Of a stretch of 64,000 nucleotides of DNA, positions 11,080 through 24,300 are shown one piece after another. Made by a program: the position numbers and the translations under genes. The stretch spans positions 62,001 to 126,000 of the forward strand of contig CBFFRP010000143.1 of NCBI GenBank assembly GCA_965644295.1, written 5' to 3'. The notes below the pieces were generated by a model, which was not told the DNA's origin, ran no database searches, and was given only the letters and a program-made list of their open reading frames with translations. Each line of letters opens with the position of its first letter. Within the stretch, counting starts at the first letter, position 1. The DNA comes from Paraphysomonas bandaiensis. Its lineage: Eukaryota > Chrysophyceae.

Positions 11080-11271
11080 ATGCTTGTATTGTATGTAACC
11101 TATAAAGGGTATCGTGTATATCTTGCAACCTATGTTTACGATACTATACCTACACGTGATGATCCTAATATTATCGCAGAAATTAAAGCGGCGTTTTGTA
11201 ATCGTTTTGATATGACAGATATGGGAGACATTGAACATTTTATTTGTAAGGGTCTCAGTTCGATTAAATAG
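11080..11271 (+). mobile_element. Ty1/copia reverse transcriptase fragment (relic)
   Basis: A 63-codon frame contains YLATYVYDTIPTRDD followed by IIAEIKAAFCNRFDMTDMGD. This is the copia RT block normally reading YVDD...IxxxKxxLxxxFxMxDLGe. The catalytic YVDD is replaced by YVYD and the remainder of pol is missing, so it is a dead fragment. Confidence 0.62.
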
Positions 11272-12326
11272 GTCTTTGGTGGTTGCGTACCCGTCAGTAA
11301 TGTCTCATGATATAATATGAACATGTTGTCAACAGCTTTGAATTGAGAGGAATTGTTGAGTTTAGCTTGTTTGTAAGCAATTAAAAGCTAAGTATGTAAA
11401 TTTCTGATAGTAGCTTTGATTTGAATCTCTAGGCTTTCTTTTTTCAGCTCCCATTCCACTACGCTTTATACGACGCCCCCTGTAACAGGGCTTAAGCCTA
11501 TAAAGTAATATTTTGTGCGTGTAGTGCAATGATTCGTCGGTTGTTGATGTAAATCAGCTTTATCTCTTCAATGAAGAAATTTTATAGCGTATTATTCATA
11601 CCATTCCATTGAAAACTATTTAGGATATACTCAATGCGAGTATATATTACATTGAATTTCAGAGTGTCTTTATGACTAAGTTTCAGGGATTATTTCTTTC
11701 AGTAATTGTATATCTCTTGTTTTTAGTCCATAAATATTAAAAGTACAGATACCCCGTATTGTTATACCTACTTGTCGAGCCATGTGTATTCACTCGTGTA
11801 TTCTCCCCTTGATGGGATAGATTTATAGGCTATCAATTCCACACTTTGACACTGTCAATTCTGGTATTAGTTATCGTGGAGTGAATCATTTAACTTAGTA
11901 ACACTTACTTCTATTCACACTTAGTAACAACTTACTACTATAACACTTACTCCTATTCACACTTATTCATATAGTACAGTAGTAATACTTTTTTTAAAGG
12001 GTATTGCATAGAGGTTAAGAGTGTAAAACTCATTTTCCAACGCCAAGCAGCATGCCATACTCTCAAAATTACCACAAATCAAAAACTTCATCTATCCTTC
12101 TAAAAAACGCAAAGTAAACGTATATCATTGTAGCAACTAGAGAGAAAAGAGATTAATCTTATACGTATATCATAAAAGGGTATCCTGAACGTCGAAAATT
12201 AAGTACTTCATGTACACATACGTATTATATATTCGTAGGCTTAATTGCTACATTAATATTGAAGGACGTTCTTACTTATTTCATATCAAGACTAACTTTT
12301 TGATAGATACATTGTCATATATAGTG
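11272..12326. other. AT-rich intergenic DNA, 3' flank of the dynein gene
   Basis: No coding or repeat signal was recognised, apart from near-repeated ACTTACTTCTATTCACACTTA-like words around 11905-11965. Confidence 0.4.
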
Positions 12327-15300
12327 TTAACTTTTCGCATCACTGCTAACGTTGGTACTGAACTTCGCCTTACGCACTAAGCTCTTCCTAATTTTCTGTA
12401 TGGTTGATAACTTCATGTGCACAGAGCGCCGGGCGTTTTTCGTATCGCCTCCATAGACCATATCTCGTAGTGTCCACTGTATTAACAACTCCATTGTGTC
12501 AGCTGTTGAGAGCGGTCCCACAATCATGTCGCAATCAGGACGATGTATGGCCGGCCATTGGTCCCCGAAATCTTCAAATTCTTTCCTTACACCCCCAAGA
12601 TCTTCTTCGTTCCTAGATCCGATAGGAGCAGCAGACTCGGTTATATCGACGAGTTTCTGGGTAACATCAGTCCTCATATCGCTACAGTTCTTCTGCTCGC
12701 TCAGTTTTTTATATATCACATGACGGGCAATGATGTTGCTTAAATATTCTGCAAGCGTCGAACATAATCGTTTTCTGTACTCCTCAGGTACATAGTAACG
12801 ACGACTAGGACCCAATGCCTGAAGACTAGCAGAACTCAAACTGTCAAATGATAACAGTGTCGTATTCGCGGATTTCGCAGCCTCTCGACGCAATTGTTCT
12901 TTTTTTCTTTTTCGCACAATAGATGGTTTCTCCTTGGACGGTGGACGAGGGATAGACTGTTCATATTTTAAAGGAGTTCCTGGGGAAATATCATACGGTA
13001 CCGAAGAAGAATTCCCAGTTTGATTATTCGAAACACCACTTGAAAAATTCAACCGTGATTTATAATCAGCAAAACGGGAGAGCAAATTCCCAGTCGAGCT
13101 GAAGAGACCGGAATCCTGCCTGAGTACAACAGACAAACGTGACCGCCCTGCATTGCGAGAATTATTCTCCGATCTGCCGTTAGAGGTGGTGCTGTTATTA
13201 CTGGAATACAAAATGCGGCAAAAGCTTTCAGCGAGAATATGAACTGCCCTTACGAATGTCCTATTGCTGTGTATTCTAGACACAACATCGGCGCAGTTAA
13301 ATGTATTTAATTCCAGCGATGAAGTCAATTCATTCCACATATCCGAACTTAACAAATCCGACACTTTCAATATAATCCTTGCAAGTTGCCAGAGTGAGAC
13401 GGGCTCAAGACACTTGCTCCAGCAGCCAGGAAGTCCTCTACGAACCCGATACTTGCAATCTAAATAGAGCGTCATACGCCATATAACTAACACAGCCGAC
13501 GTACAACGAATATCCAATTTCGGTGAGTATCTAATTCGTTCACGTACTCCTCTTATCAGTTTAGTTCGAGAAACGCGCCGCAAAGATGTCATTACAAAGA
13601 GAAGTACACTATCAAGCTCCTCACAAAGAACTCCCTCAGCAGAGCATCTTGAGACGACAAATTCTATACCGCGAGTGTCAGATAAAATATAGCTGGTTAA
13701 ACTTCTATTGAAGGAGTCTCTTCGCTGACAACCAATAATATCAGCTACTGTGCACTTCGGCAGCCATCGAGTATCGTGCAGCCCCAAATACAGAGCTGGC
13801 CCCATACCATATGCTACTCTATCTTTGCTGTCGATATGCTTCAGTTTGCTTCCAGGGAAACTCCACTCCGCAGACACAACAAAGGAAGGACGCAATCGTC
13901 CACTGGAAGATACCGACGACCGCTGACGATCCGCAGTAGGAGGCAAGTTCAGAGTAGGCACAGTATCTGATAAGGTGTACGGCGTCCGATAAAATACTGC
14001 TTCCAATATAGAATTCCCTGCTGCAGTATTTAATGGTACCTTTTCAACAGCCGTGGTTCTCTTAAACGACGTCATCTCAGACAGAGTAACTGGAGCAGAA
14101 GCGGCAAGTGATAATGTTTCTTTCGTACTATTCACCGACGAAATAGAATCAAATGTGTTACGGAATCGTACTCGCGGGTCCACTACAGCTATCCGCGCAT
14201 TTCCCGTGCTGCAATACGACGCATATTCTCTAGTACGATGAGTCAAACTGGCAACCCTTTCATCCGGCCGATCAGTGGCCAAAAAGAGGGGGCCAGATCC
14301 ATCAAGACACTGTTGAAGACTTTTCGTGATCTCAAATTTATTGGATACGGGGGAATGCCACTTATTGAGATGTTTCAACAACACAGACTCCCAATTTTCA
14401 AAATCTCGACATGTAAGTCTACTTCGCGTCCGCTTTCGTGAGCATCGAACTCGACGCCCCACTTCTGTCCCTGCAGCAATTCGCTTCAATCGCGTCCAAC
14501 AATTTAAGTCAAACAATCCGTCTTGAAATCGGTCTTTATCTTCAGCATCCAATCTCACGCTGTCACCTCCGTCACTTTCAGATGTGTCTTCTTCCGTTGC
14601 GCAGCTATCATCACCTGAGTTCTCTGAATCTTCTGATTCTTCTAAAATAGCATCAAAGTCTGCGTAGCAGCTACCATCGTCACTTATTTCATCGGTTTCA
14701 GAAACACTTCCCTCACTATCTTCTTCAGACTCCCAGAACTCATCCCTGTGTTTCATGATAACGTTGCCTTTCCTCAAATAACTATCGCACAGTCGCAAAA
14801 AAACATGAACAACCGCCGCAAAAGCAGATGGCTCAACGACAGCAACCAATATAAGAGTCTGTATCACAGATAACTCTTTTCCATTGGCCCATAAACCTAG
14901 ATCACTATCGCAATTCGTGGCATCTAACTGTGGAGGTATCAACTGAGCAGTGATAGCAACAATATCTTCATCGTGAAGCCCCGACAATTTCCTATGACAT
15001 AAATCTTTCAAAAAATCTCTCCACGTTATGAATTCCTCTAGATATTGTGCTATTCCGATACTTACACCGTAGAATATAGGGGACAAAGAAGGGTGTTTTT
15101 CAAGAACTTTCAAGTTCAAAATGGAATCGGGAGACTTGAGCAGATTATTTAAACTTTTGCTCTCGACATAGTAGCTTCCAGAAGATTTCGTGTCTTTCGT
15201 TGTCGCATCCGGTTTGCTCAACGAAGCAAACTTGGTATGAAGCCCTTCGGGTTTTATACGATACTCAGTAGGCTTTCTCAAGGCAGCTGAAAATAAAGCC

Positions 15301-18300
15301 ATTCGTTCATCGATGGCCATGTTATCACTGTTGCCAACCACAGAATCGTTCGAGTCGAGATCTGGTGTTGCGTGCTCTGTGGGAGCTTCATTACAAGTGA
15401 CCCCGGACTTAATTTGAACTGATTGGCGTCTGATGGATCGGCTGCGAATAGACTTTCTCATATTGGCAGCTGCATTGTATGATTTCAATCTACTACCTCT
15501 CGTCCGAGATGTCGATTGACTACTATCAGTTTCATTTCCATGGATTTTGGTGGCGTCTACCACAGACATCACAGTATTAGCGAATTTCATCTCTCCCCTG
15601 GCCATCTTGCTTGTACTACAAAAGTCATGGTGTGACTTCATACCAACTATTCGCATCCACTCAACTAAGAAATCGTCTTCCGCATGAGGTATTGGCTGAA
15701 AGAGCGGATTCTTGGCTACAATATCACACCCAATAGAATCACAGAAGACGGGATCCCAGCGTAATACAGGAGCGGCTACCATGTGAGCACCAGTGATGCT
15801 TTGATTGTATTGAGGAATCGGGGATATATACCCTATACGCCACCTTTGAGACCTTCGATTGAGCCACACACCGTCCAAATTACCATTTCCTCTACATAGC
15901 CAGCCACCAACATTCTGTGCCGCATTCTCAATATTTATCGCACTTTTGTGTCGTTTTCTCGGAATTAATTTCTTAACATCATTCGAGTTCACCCAAAAAC
16001 TCTCCGTCCGAGGAGTGAGATCCATGTTGGTAAAAGATGGCGACTCCAACTTTTGGTGCTTGATAACAGTCGTTTTCATTCTGTCGTCCTCATAACTCGT
16101 TGCGGGACGTTGTACAGAAGTTCTTTCCGCGTAGGACACCGAAAACAACGGTAGCTTCTCTATCCCCCCGTTGAAGAGATGTAACATTGCCCTGAATTCG
16201 TCCAACGGTATTGGTGCAGCTTGGGACCACGAACATAGAACTAAACACATTTCAGCCATCCATTCTAGTCCCGGACTAACAGCTGTTGCCACGTAGTTGA
16301 CAACAGCAGATAACAATTGTTCTCTTAGAGGTTGAAACATGACACTCAAATCATTCATTAGCCCATCCCTCTCATCCGTAGTAATATGCATGAACTCATT
16401 GACTTTAAGAGATTTTAAAGTCTGCATAATAGTAGATTGGGACTTGCGCTTTTTCGATATGCTGGACTTTCGTCTAGAATTACTTCGCGAAAATGATTTT
16501 CGAGTTGCTGAAGAGCGTTTTCTACGAGGACTCTTCGATGAGGTTCTCAACGGGGTAGCTTCAAGCTGCTCAGTTGGGTTATTACAAGCAATGGAAAGAG
16601 CTTTCGGGCCAGCAAAACTCTCGGTAACTAAAATAGAAGACTGATCTACATTCGTGTTACTGGCATTTCCTGGCGTATGCCGCTGTCGAAATCGCTGTTG
16701 AATATTCTTGATTGAGCGAATTGACTTCTGCAGCTCTTGCATGGACTGGGGCAACCCCTTCATACATGACTTCGATCGAATACTATGAAGGAATGGTTTT
16801 ATACACCGTACGCCTACCGTAACAGCATTCATTGCATACGGAGGCAAGTTTTGTGGCGCTATCACTGCATCACAAAATCGAATATACTCAACTGCCATTG
16901 AACACATATCATATACAACACTCTGATACATGAGTGAGTCCCGCTCCAACTTCTTAGCGTTGCAAATAGCATTGGTCATATGCACCCTCCTAGACCGAGC
17001 TTCAAGTAGCACTTTACAACACTCTTCACTTTCCAGAAAACTTAAGTCAATAACAGGGTGGGAAATATATTGTGATCTATTTGGAATATCACGACACTCT
17101 TCCTTGCGGTCCACTTTCTTTTTCCAAGATAAAACTGAGGTGAAAGCCGAACTTTCAGCAATATATAGATCAAATGTATAGTCTATAATACGAGAATTCA
17201 AAAGCGAAAGTTTTGACAAATGATTAGGAGCGACTTTTTCGAATATCGCATCAGCGAATACACACTCCATTAGACATGACGAGGCTGGCACCTTGTTCAT
17301 GGCAGCATGCAGTGGCTTCGACTCCACATAGAAACTACGCAAGGTAGAACTCGCCCAATGAACTGTGATCATATTCTTAAAACATGCCGGAGGTAAAGGC
17401 CGCCCCACACCAGCGCTGTCTAAAGTTGGTGGCTCAGCCGATATGACGACTACTCTGACGCGATTACGGAATATGAGACCAGTGCAGGACGAAGTAGTAT
17501 CATACAAAGGATCCAAGGTACAGCACAAATCACATATATCGTCAATGTTATTTAGATGCGACTCATCTGCCTCCGAATCATGGTTATGACCTTTACTTTC
17601 GACATTAGCACATAAAAATGCCACAAGATCCGAAGAGGCCCCAGCTTGCACATCATACACAATGATAGCAAATCCAGAATCTTCACCCGCGTTGTATTTT
17701 CTGATTTCGTTTTCCAATTCCTCGATTGAAAAATGCGCACCGGTAGTATGATAACACGAATACTCCTCTGTCATCGAAGAAACAATAGCAAATTCGGCAA
17801 TACCGTCAGGGTCAATTATAAAAGTATACCCCGGATTCAAGCATAGTAGACTCATCGCGTTAATGGAGGGCACATCTCGGAGCATATACCCTTGCGAGTA
17901 TCGCGTCCAGTTTCTCACTTGAAGGCGATCAAGCATGCACCCTATCACGAAAGGATCATCACTTGGTATCACATGGTGCTCACGCCTAACTAAATCCCGC
18001 AAAAAGTCAACAGTTTCTGCACGCAAGTGCTCGGGTAACCAACCAGTTCGAACAAGTACAGTCGCCGCAATACAACAATCGGGTACAATATGAGAAAGTA
18101 TTTTATCTATCTGCTCGATTTCATTTTCCAGATAAAGCATATTTTCGTGAATAGCTGTAACATATTTTCCGGCTCCGTCGTGCAACAGTGAACTGACTTT
18201 CAAAAGTTTTTCTTTCGTTCTCATTAATTCCGCGTCCAAATGGCGTAGTTCTTCCTCATTCTTTTCATATTCTGCTTGGAAAACTTTCACTTCTGACTTT

Positions 18301-21300
18301 CTGCTAGCTATTACATTCTGGGCCTTTGAATTCAATTCCATGCTTTTTTCAATACTTTTCTGCTTCAGTGAAGTACATTCAGAATTTAAGGCGTACAATT
18401 CTTGCATTCGACGGAGATACAGCGCTAATTTCATCTGAGTGGAAATAGCAACATCACTAACCGAACTCTGCTGCAATGTCCCTGGCATAACAGATGCATT
18501 CTCAATCGACCCAATACGACTTTCATCAGAAGACATATCAACGCCTTCTATTTCATTTCGTAACAAAGCGTTGATGCTGCTTAGATGTCGAATTTCAAGT
18601 GTAGAAAAACTTGCTGGATTGAATTGTGATATTGTGTTAACGAACTCCATAGAGCGGAGAGAACTAAGTGCTAATTTGACAACATGGGACTCATCGTCGA
18701 ACTTTTTTCTGAAATCCATCTCTGCAGGAATAGAGTTAGCCAACATAAGAATTCCATTCATCGTCATTAAAAACGCTTTTGGAATATTCTTGCCACTGAA
18801 AGCTTTTGCAAACTCAATCCATTCTCTCGCTTGAATACTCTTAACTTGACTCCTACAATTCTGCAAGATGTTTTCATAAGCTTTGTATCGATGGTAGAGA
18901 TATGCGTGACTGGAGTACTCATCCTCTTTTTGCATCAGGAGAGTTTCTGTTTGAGAAATAAAATGCTCCGACTTTGATGAATTGCTTTCCAGACTGGATA
19001 TATTATCACTAAGTGTTTTCAGTACATTTGATAGTTGTCGGATTGCCTTCATAATATCGAGTTGTGTACTTTCTAACAAACCAAGTATTGGGCTCAACGA
19101 ATTCAAAACCACTGTTGCATCCTTTTCCAACAACAAGGCTTCTGTTAGCATCTTTTTTCTCGTCAACAGCATTTTCGCACCCGAATCCAGAGCGCTTTTA
19201 ACAATATTGCTGGCAATCAGCGTTTGCCTCTCAGGATCAATACAAAGCACAGGTTGTGTTAGATGTAAGCTGTCCAGAGGAAGTGGCACGGACATAACAC
19301 ATGACAAAAGCTCTCGCCCTTCAGCGACCATTCCCATTACGCAGGAGTGCACATCATGAAGAAATGACGTAGAGCTGCAGACAATATATTAACAAATCAA
19401 ACACAAAAATATATTTTTACCTCGGCCGGTTGACAAGCTTCTCAGTTTTCGCAATGAGACTTGATCTGATCCCAAGAACAGATCGCGGTCGCGTCGATGC
19501 CGCACAATGCTGCGTAAATATATTTCCGCCACAACTAAAACTTCCAAATATCCCTAAATTAGGCAAATCGCTAAGTAGAGGGACACAATTATCTCTCCGT
19601 ACGGAAATATCAACACCCACTCTCAAAGATGAAGTGGTACTATCTACGGTTCTCAGCTTAAAAGGAAGGTACAAATTCATAGAAGGTGTCCACAAACCCA
19701 TCGGACTGCGTAATTCTGTGCACAAAGTCGCTCTGGAAACTCCAGTTGTAGCTTCTTTGCGGTTGATATCCCACCAGATGATGTGAAACTCGTTGGAAAT
19801 CAACCTCTTCAGAATTGGGCAATTGAAAACGTTTCTATGGGCAGGGCCAAATTTATGTGATATTGATGTAAATGAACTGTCCACTCTTCCGTTCTCAGCC
19901 CCTTCACTGCTATAGACCGATCCACTCTGGCTTTCTCGAAGATTATCTGATGCTTGCTTGGAAAGCGCAGCTTTTGACAGCAAAGTAAACCGTTTCTTCG
20001 CTCGGTTTGCGGCGCCAAGAGTGCCCATTGATACTCCTCTTGCTCCAGCTTTAATGTTTATTTCATCTAGCCGCGCATCAAACTTATCAGCTAAATCTAA
20101 CATGCGTTCAGATGAACTTGGTTTGTAGTGCTCCATTGCCCGAGGCATATCTACACAGAAACAAATCCGTAGATTTGTCTTTACTAACTGAGCTAAACGC
20201 CTCTTAATCCACTGATATGTATATCCATGAACATCAAATTTGTAAATAGAATCTCTTTTGGTAGCAAGGTCCATTTGAGATACATTAGGATTATCACATA
20301 TTACATCAGTCTGATGTACCCAAAATTATACAAGAAAGCACACATCTTGAATCACTAACCTCTTCCTTCTTGCCGATAGCATCATTATCATGATTATTAG
20401 TAGCTTGGCCATCACAAGCTGACAGCTCAGCAGATTTGGAGTTATCTGCAGCACTCTTTGTATCTTCTTGTTTGTATGAAACGGTACCATTCCTTACGAC
20501 CGATGTGCGCATTGCATGAATCAAACCTAACAATTTATTATTTGCATAACAAATGTACATTCAAAAGTACCTTCAAGTTCAGAAGTATTAAATACTACAC
20601 ACGGGTCCTTCAAGTCCATAAGAGTCACCAATACGCTCCTTTCCTCAACACTCAGGAGCTGAGCACTATGTATTGAAAGGCAAACCTTCTTAGGATCTTT
20701 ACATACACACGAAATATGTCGACTGGGCGAATTTCCGAAGTTCGTGCCTTCATCATGCATCTCGTAGCCAGCAGCAGCCAACACTGCTACTTTAAGGTAC
20801 CTTCTGAAATCATATGAAATTATAGTTTTCGCTGACGGGGTGCCTGAAACTGGCACTGGTCTATCCTTACAATCATACGAATACAACTCTGAAGTACAAA
20901 GTGATGTCGCCAATTGAAGGCCGGCCCGAATCGATGCACCAACACAGCTCATCAGTGCGACATTACTATCTAAGGTTGAAAGTATTCGCATAATACGAAG
21001 AACATTCGCCATCGCCTGTGGATATAGTGTCAGCAGTGGAGCATGAAAGCGCTTCAACGGTATTAACTGTTCCAGTGAAAACTTGGGTTTACAGTCCGAA
21101 GTTTCAATCTCAACAGCCGATGATGTGATATTACACCAATCATCAAAAGCTTCGTCATCAAAGCTGACAGGGCCATAGCCAATTGCTCCAGGGTGATCAT
21201 CAGAAGAGGTGAACAACTTCTTATTCAACCACACACTAGACGATGTATCGTCCACACGATCCATAAGTACTTGAATATCATCAGCATCAATTCTCCACAA

Positions 21301-24300
21301 CTTCAAATCGATTCTATTAAGCTTATTTTTCCATGTTCCTGACATCCTTGATTTCAAACTTCCAGATGGCAATGGGTCTAAAAACACTCGAACCCACTCG
21401 TGCACCCAGAGTGACAACAAATCATGCGGAGTAGCAATTCGCTCCTTGAGAAGAGACATTGGTACACAGAATCTGCGAATTACCTCAACACTCGGTTTAA
21501 TCTGTGGTATGATTGATTTCTCTAGTGCACTATACTGATTTTCGTTTCTAGTGACAGAATTTACTACCTCCAAGGTATCGGAAACTAGTTCGCTCACATA
21601 TTTAAGCAGACCATTTTCCACAGCTGCAACTTTAGAAATTTCATTTAACGTGGTCATGGTGCCAAACACGAATCCGTTTTTTAATTCATCAGCGTTTGAG
21701 TACGGAATTCCTACTACACCAAAATAAGGGAGAAGCCTCGACAATTTTGACGATAGATAGAGATCCTTTATATCACCCGTGGCTGCTGCAATTATTCCGA
21801 GTTGACTCATATGAAAATCGTTTTCGAGAGATGTTGAATGAACAGGGTCTGACAAAAACTCTTTGTGAAGCAAAGGAGGAGCGTTTCTATGCAAGGGCAT
21901 TTCTACTTTTTCATCAAGAGTGGCCTCAGCAGATATATCTCGTGACAATGCAAAAGAAAGCGCTCCGTCTACGAGACCTAACAGAAAAATTAAGCACAAT
22001 TAAAACAACTCATGAGCTAACCTCGAATCAAACCCTCTAGTTTATTAGTTATTACCCTGGCATTTTCATTGAGATTAGAGATTTCGTCTGAAGATACATC
22101 ACAGAGGTGAAGATCATCTATGAATATCATGGCATAAGTGTATCTCGGTGGTTCTAAAATCCCGATGCTTTCGCTACGAAATTCTCGCAAAAGCCATCGC
22201 CTGAAATCACTCGCCCCAGTGAAAGACTTCAGAGATGTTTCACATGTAAAAACAGTACCACAGTCAAAGTGGTCTCTACAATATCGTGATGAAGAATGCT
22301 CCTCGATGATAGCATTAACATCTCTGGCAATCTTAACCTCCGGAGAATCATCGTTGTGATTTGTATTGATAGACCTAAGTTCTTTTAACACCCGACGCAA
22401 GACATTCAGCACGGCTGAAATACCATCTGGCACAACTCCATTCCCAATGATATCAACTAAACGTTCTAAAATATCATTCCGCATAGACGATGGGCTCGGG
22501 CAATTCCGCCCCATATGAGATATGACACTCCTAGCAATGCGCGATTTACCAGCTCCAGCAGGTCCTGTCAATATGACGTTGCTCCCTGATTTCAACAATA
22601 TTTTAAAGGCACACTTAGCAGCTTCGCTGGAAGATGTGTGCAGATAAAGTTGAGCAATGGAATGTTCGCAATTTAGGTACTCTGCTCTAACACCGGTAGA
22701 GTTTTCTTGAGACGTGGAAGCATCGAGTGCGTGCGCGCCCTTGGGTTCATTCGGAATAACAGGCGTCTTAGATATTTTGCACTTTTTGAGTGTAAGCGCA
22801 TTCATAAAACAACAGTCTTTCAAGCAAAGTGAGAGTTCAAACAGCGAAAGTTCATGAATAAAAACAACACTAGAACCCAAGTATGTCTCAATGCTTTGCT
22901 TTGCTAGCACATCAAAAAATGATCTTCGAGATGTACCGTTCACTCCACCTCCAAAACCCCAAATAGCAGAATATGCGATTGACAGTCGTACTCTCTGATA
23001 TAACCTCTCCTTTTCTTTTACATTCAATGTCGGAAATAAATTAACTTTGTGATCTTGTGACAAGTGCAGCATTGAGTCAGAGTTGATGGACAATGTGTCC
23101 TCGACTACAGCTTCAGTTGAAATTGTTTCAGGATTCCATGAACTTTCCGCAAGAGCAAGTTTGTGACACTCATGTATGAGCTCTTCCAAATACCTCAAAA
23201 ATGTAGATGTTCGCGAGAGTGATGTGACTACATTCATTTCATTCGGTGTCATATCACAATTAAGCATCTCCTTCACAAAACCCGTTCGAAGTAATATATT
23301 ACACAAATCCATATAACTATCACTCCAAGACGGAAACTGACGAATCCACACACCCAAACTTTTCGTCCACACCGATAGTAGGCGCTTGGAACAATGATTA
23401 GGTGTGACGTCGCAGTGTACATGCGCTGTGTGCATGAGAGTAGTTGGAGAGGTCTGGCTCAGATCGGAAGATTCCATTACGACCGACACAGTCGAATCCA
23501 AGGTTCCACATTCTCCAGATGGAAAACTAATTCGACATCGACTTTTCTTGTTCCTATCCATATGACTAAAGTAATGTGGGTTGCTAAATAATTGTTCAAT
23601 ATGAGATCCAATCGGTCCTTGTAAAATAATGACTTGAAAAGTACGCTTCGAATCCTTTGAATGCTCTTCTTTCTCGACAATATCATCAGTCTGACGTATT
23701 CTGCGCAATAGAGTTCCATCCTTCCATTTCCCATTATCATCAAATGATCCGATTAATGAGTCCATTGTAAGAGAAGTGTGGTGCACTATGGAAGTTTTCA
23801 CCCGACTTCCCTCAAGCATTGACTTCAAGATTTTCAGCCCCCCTGCAGTGCGTCTTGTACTATTGCGTCTGGAATTTAGCCACTTAACAACTGCCCTACC
23901 TAGAACAATAGCGGCCCGCCAATGATGGAGTGCCATCATGTTGGCGAACTGCGAGTTCGAGCTGAAGCCTTCTCGACGAATGCTTTCAATAACGCAGTTT
24001 CTAACCGACGACTTACCTGAAGCACACATCATGACTAGTGACAAATATATATTCACATACCGCATCCTGATGGACCAGACAGTATGACTACAGGGCATGA
24101 ACCAGTAAGTATGCTCCATAGAGTCGATGCTTGTTCAACAAACATAGATCCCGGCATGAGACCGAGAGATTCCATTGTTCTGCCGATGATATCTCGAACA
24201 GAGCTCGGTACGTTAAGACTAGAAATTTTAGAATTCTGTGCCAACTGAAATCGACAGTTTTCACCCATAATAAAGTCGACATGCTCCTGCATTATCGAGC

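Noticed and set aside
18439-19359. Plus-strand frames of 131 and 125 codons opposite the dynein gene
   Set aside because: They are antisense shadows of the dynein stalk-coding exon with no motif of their own.
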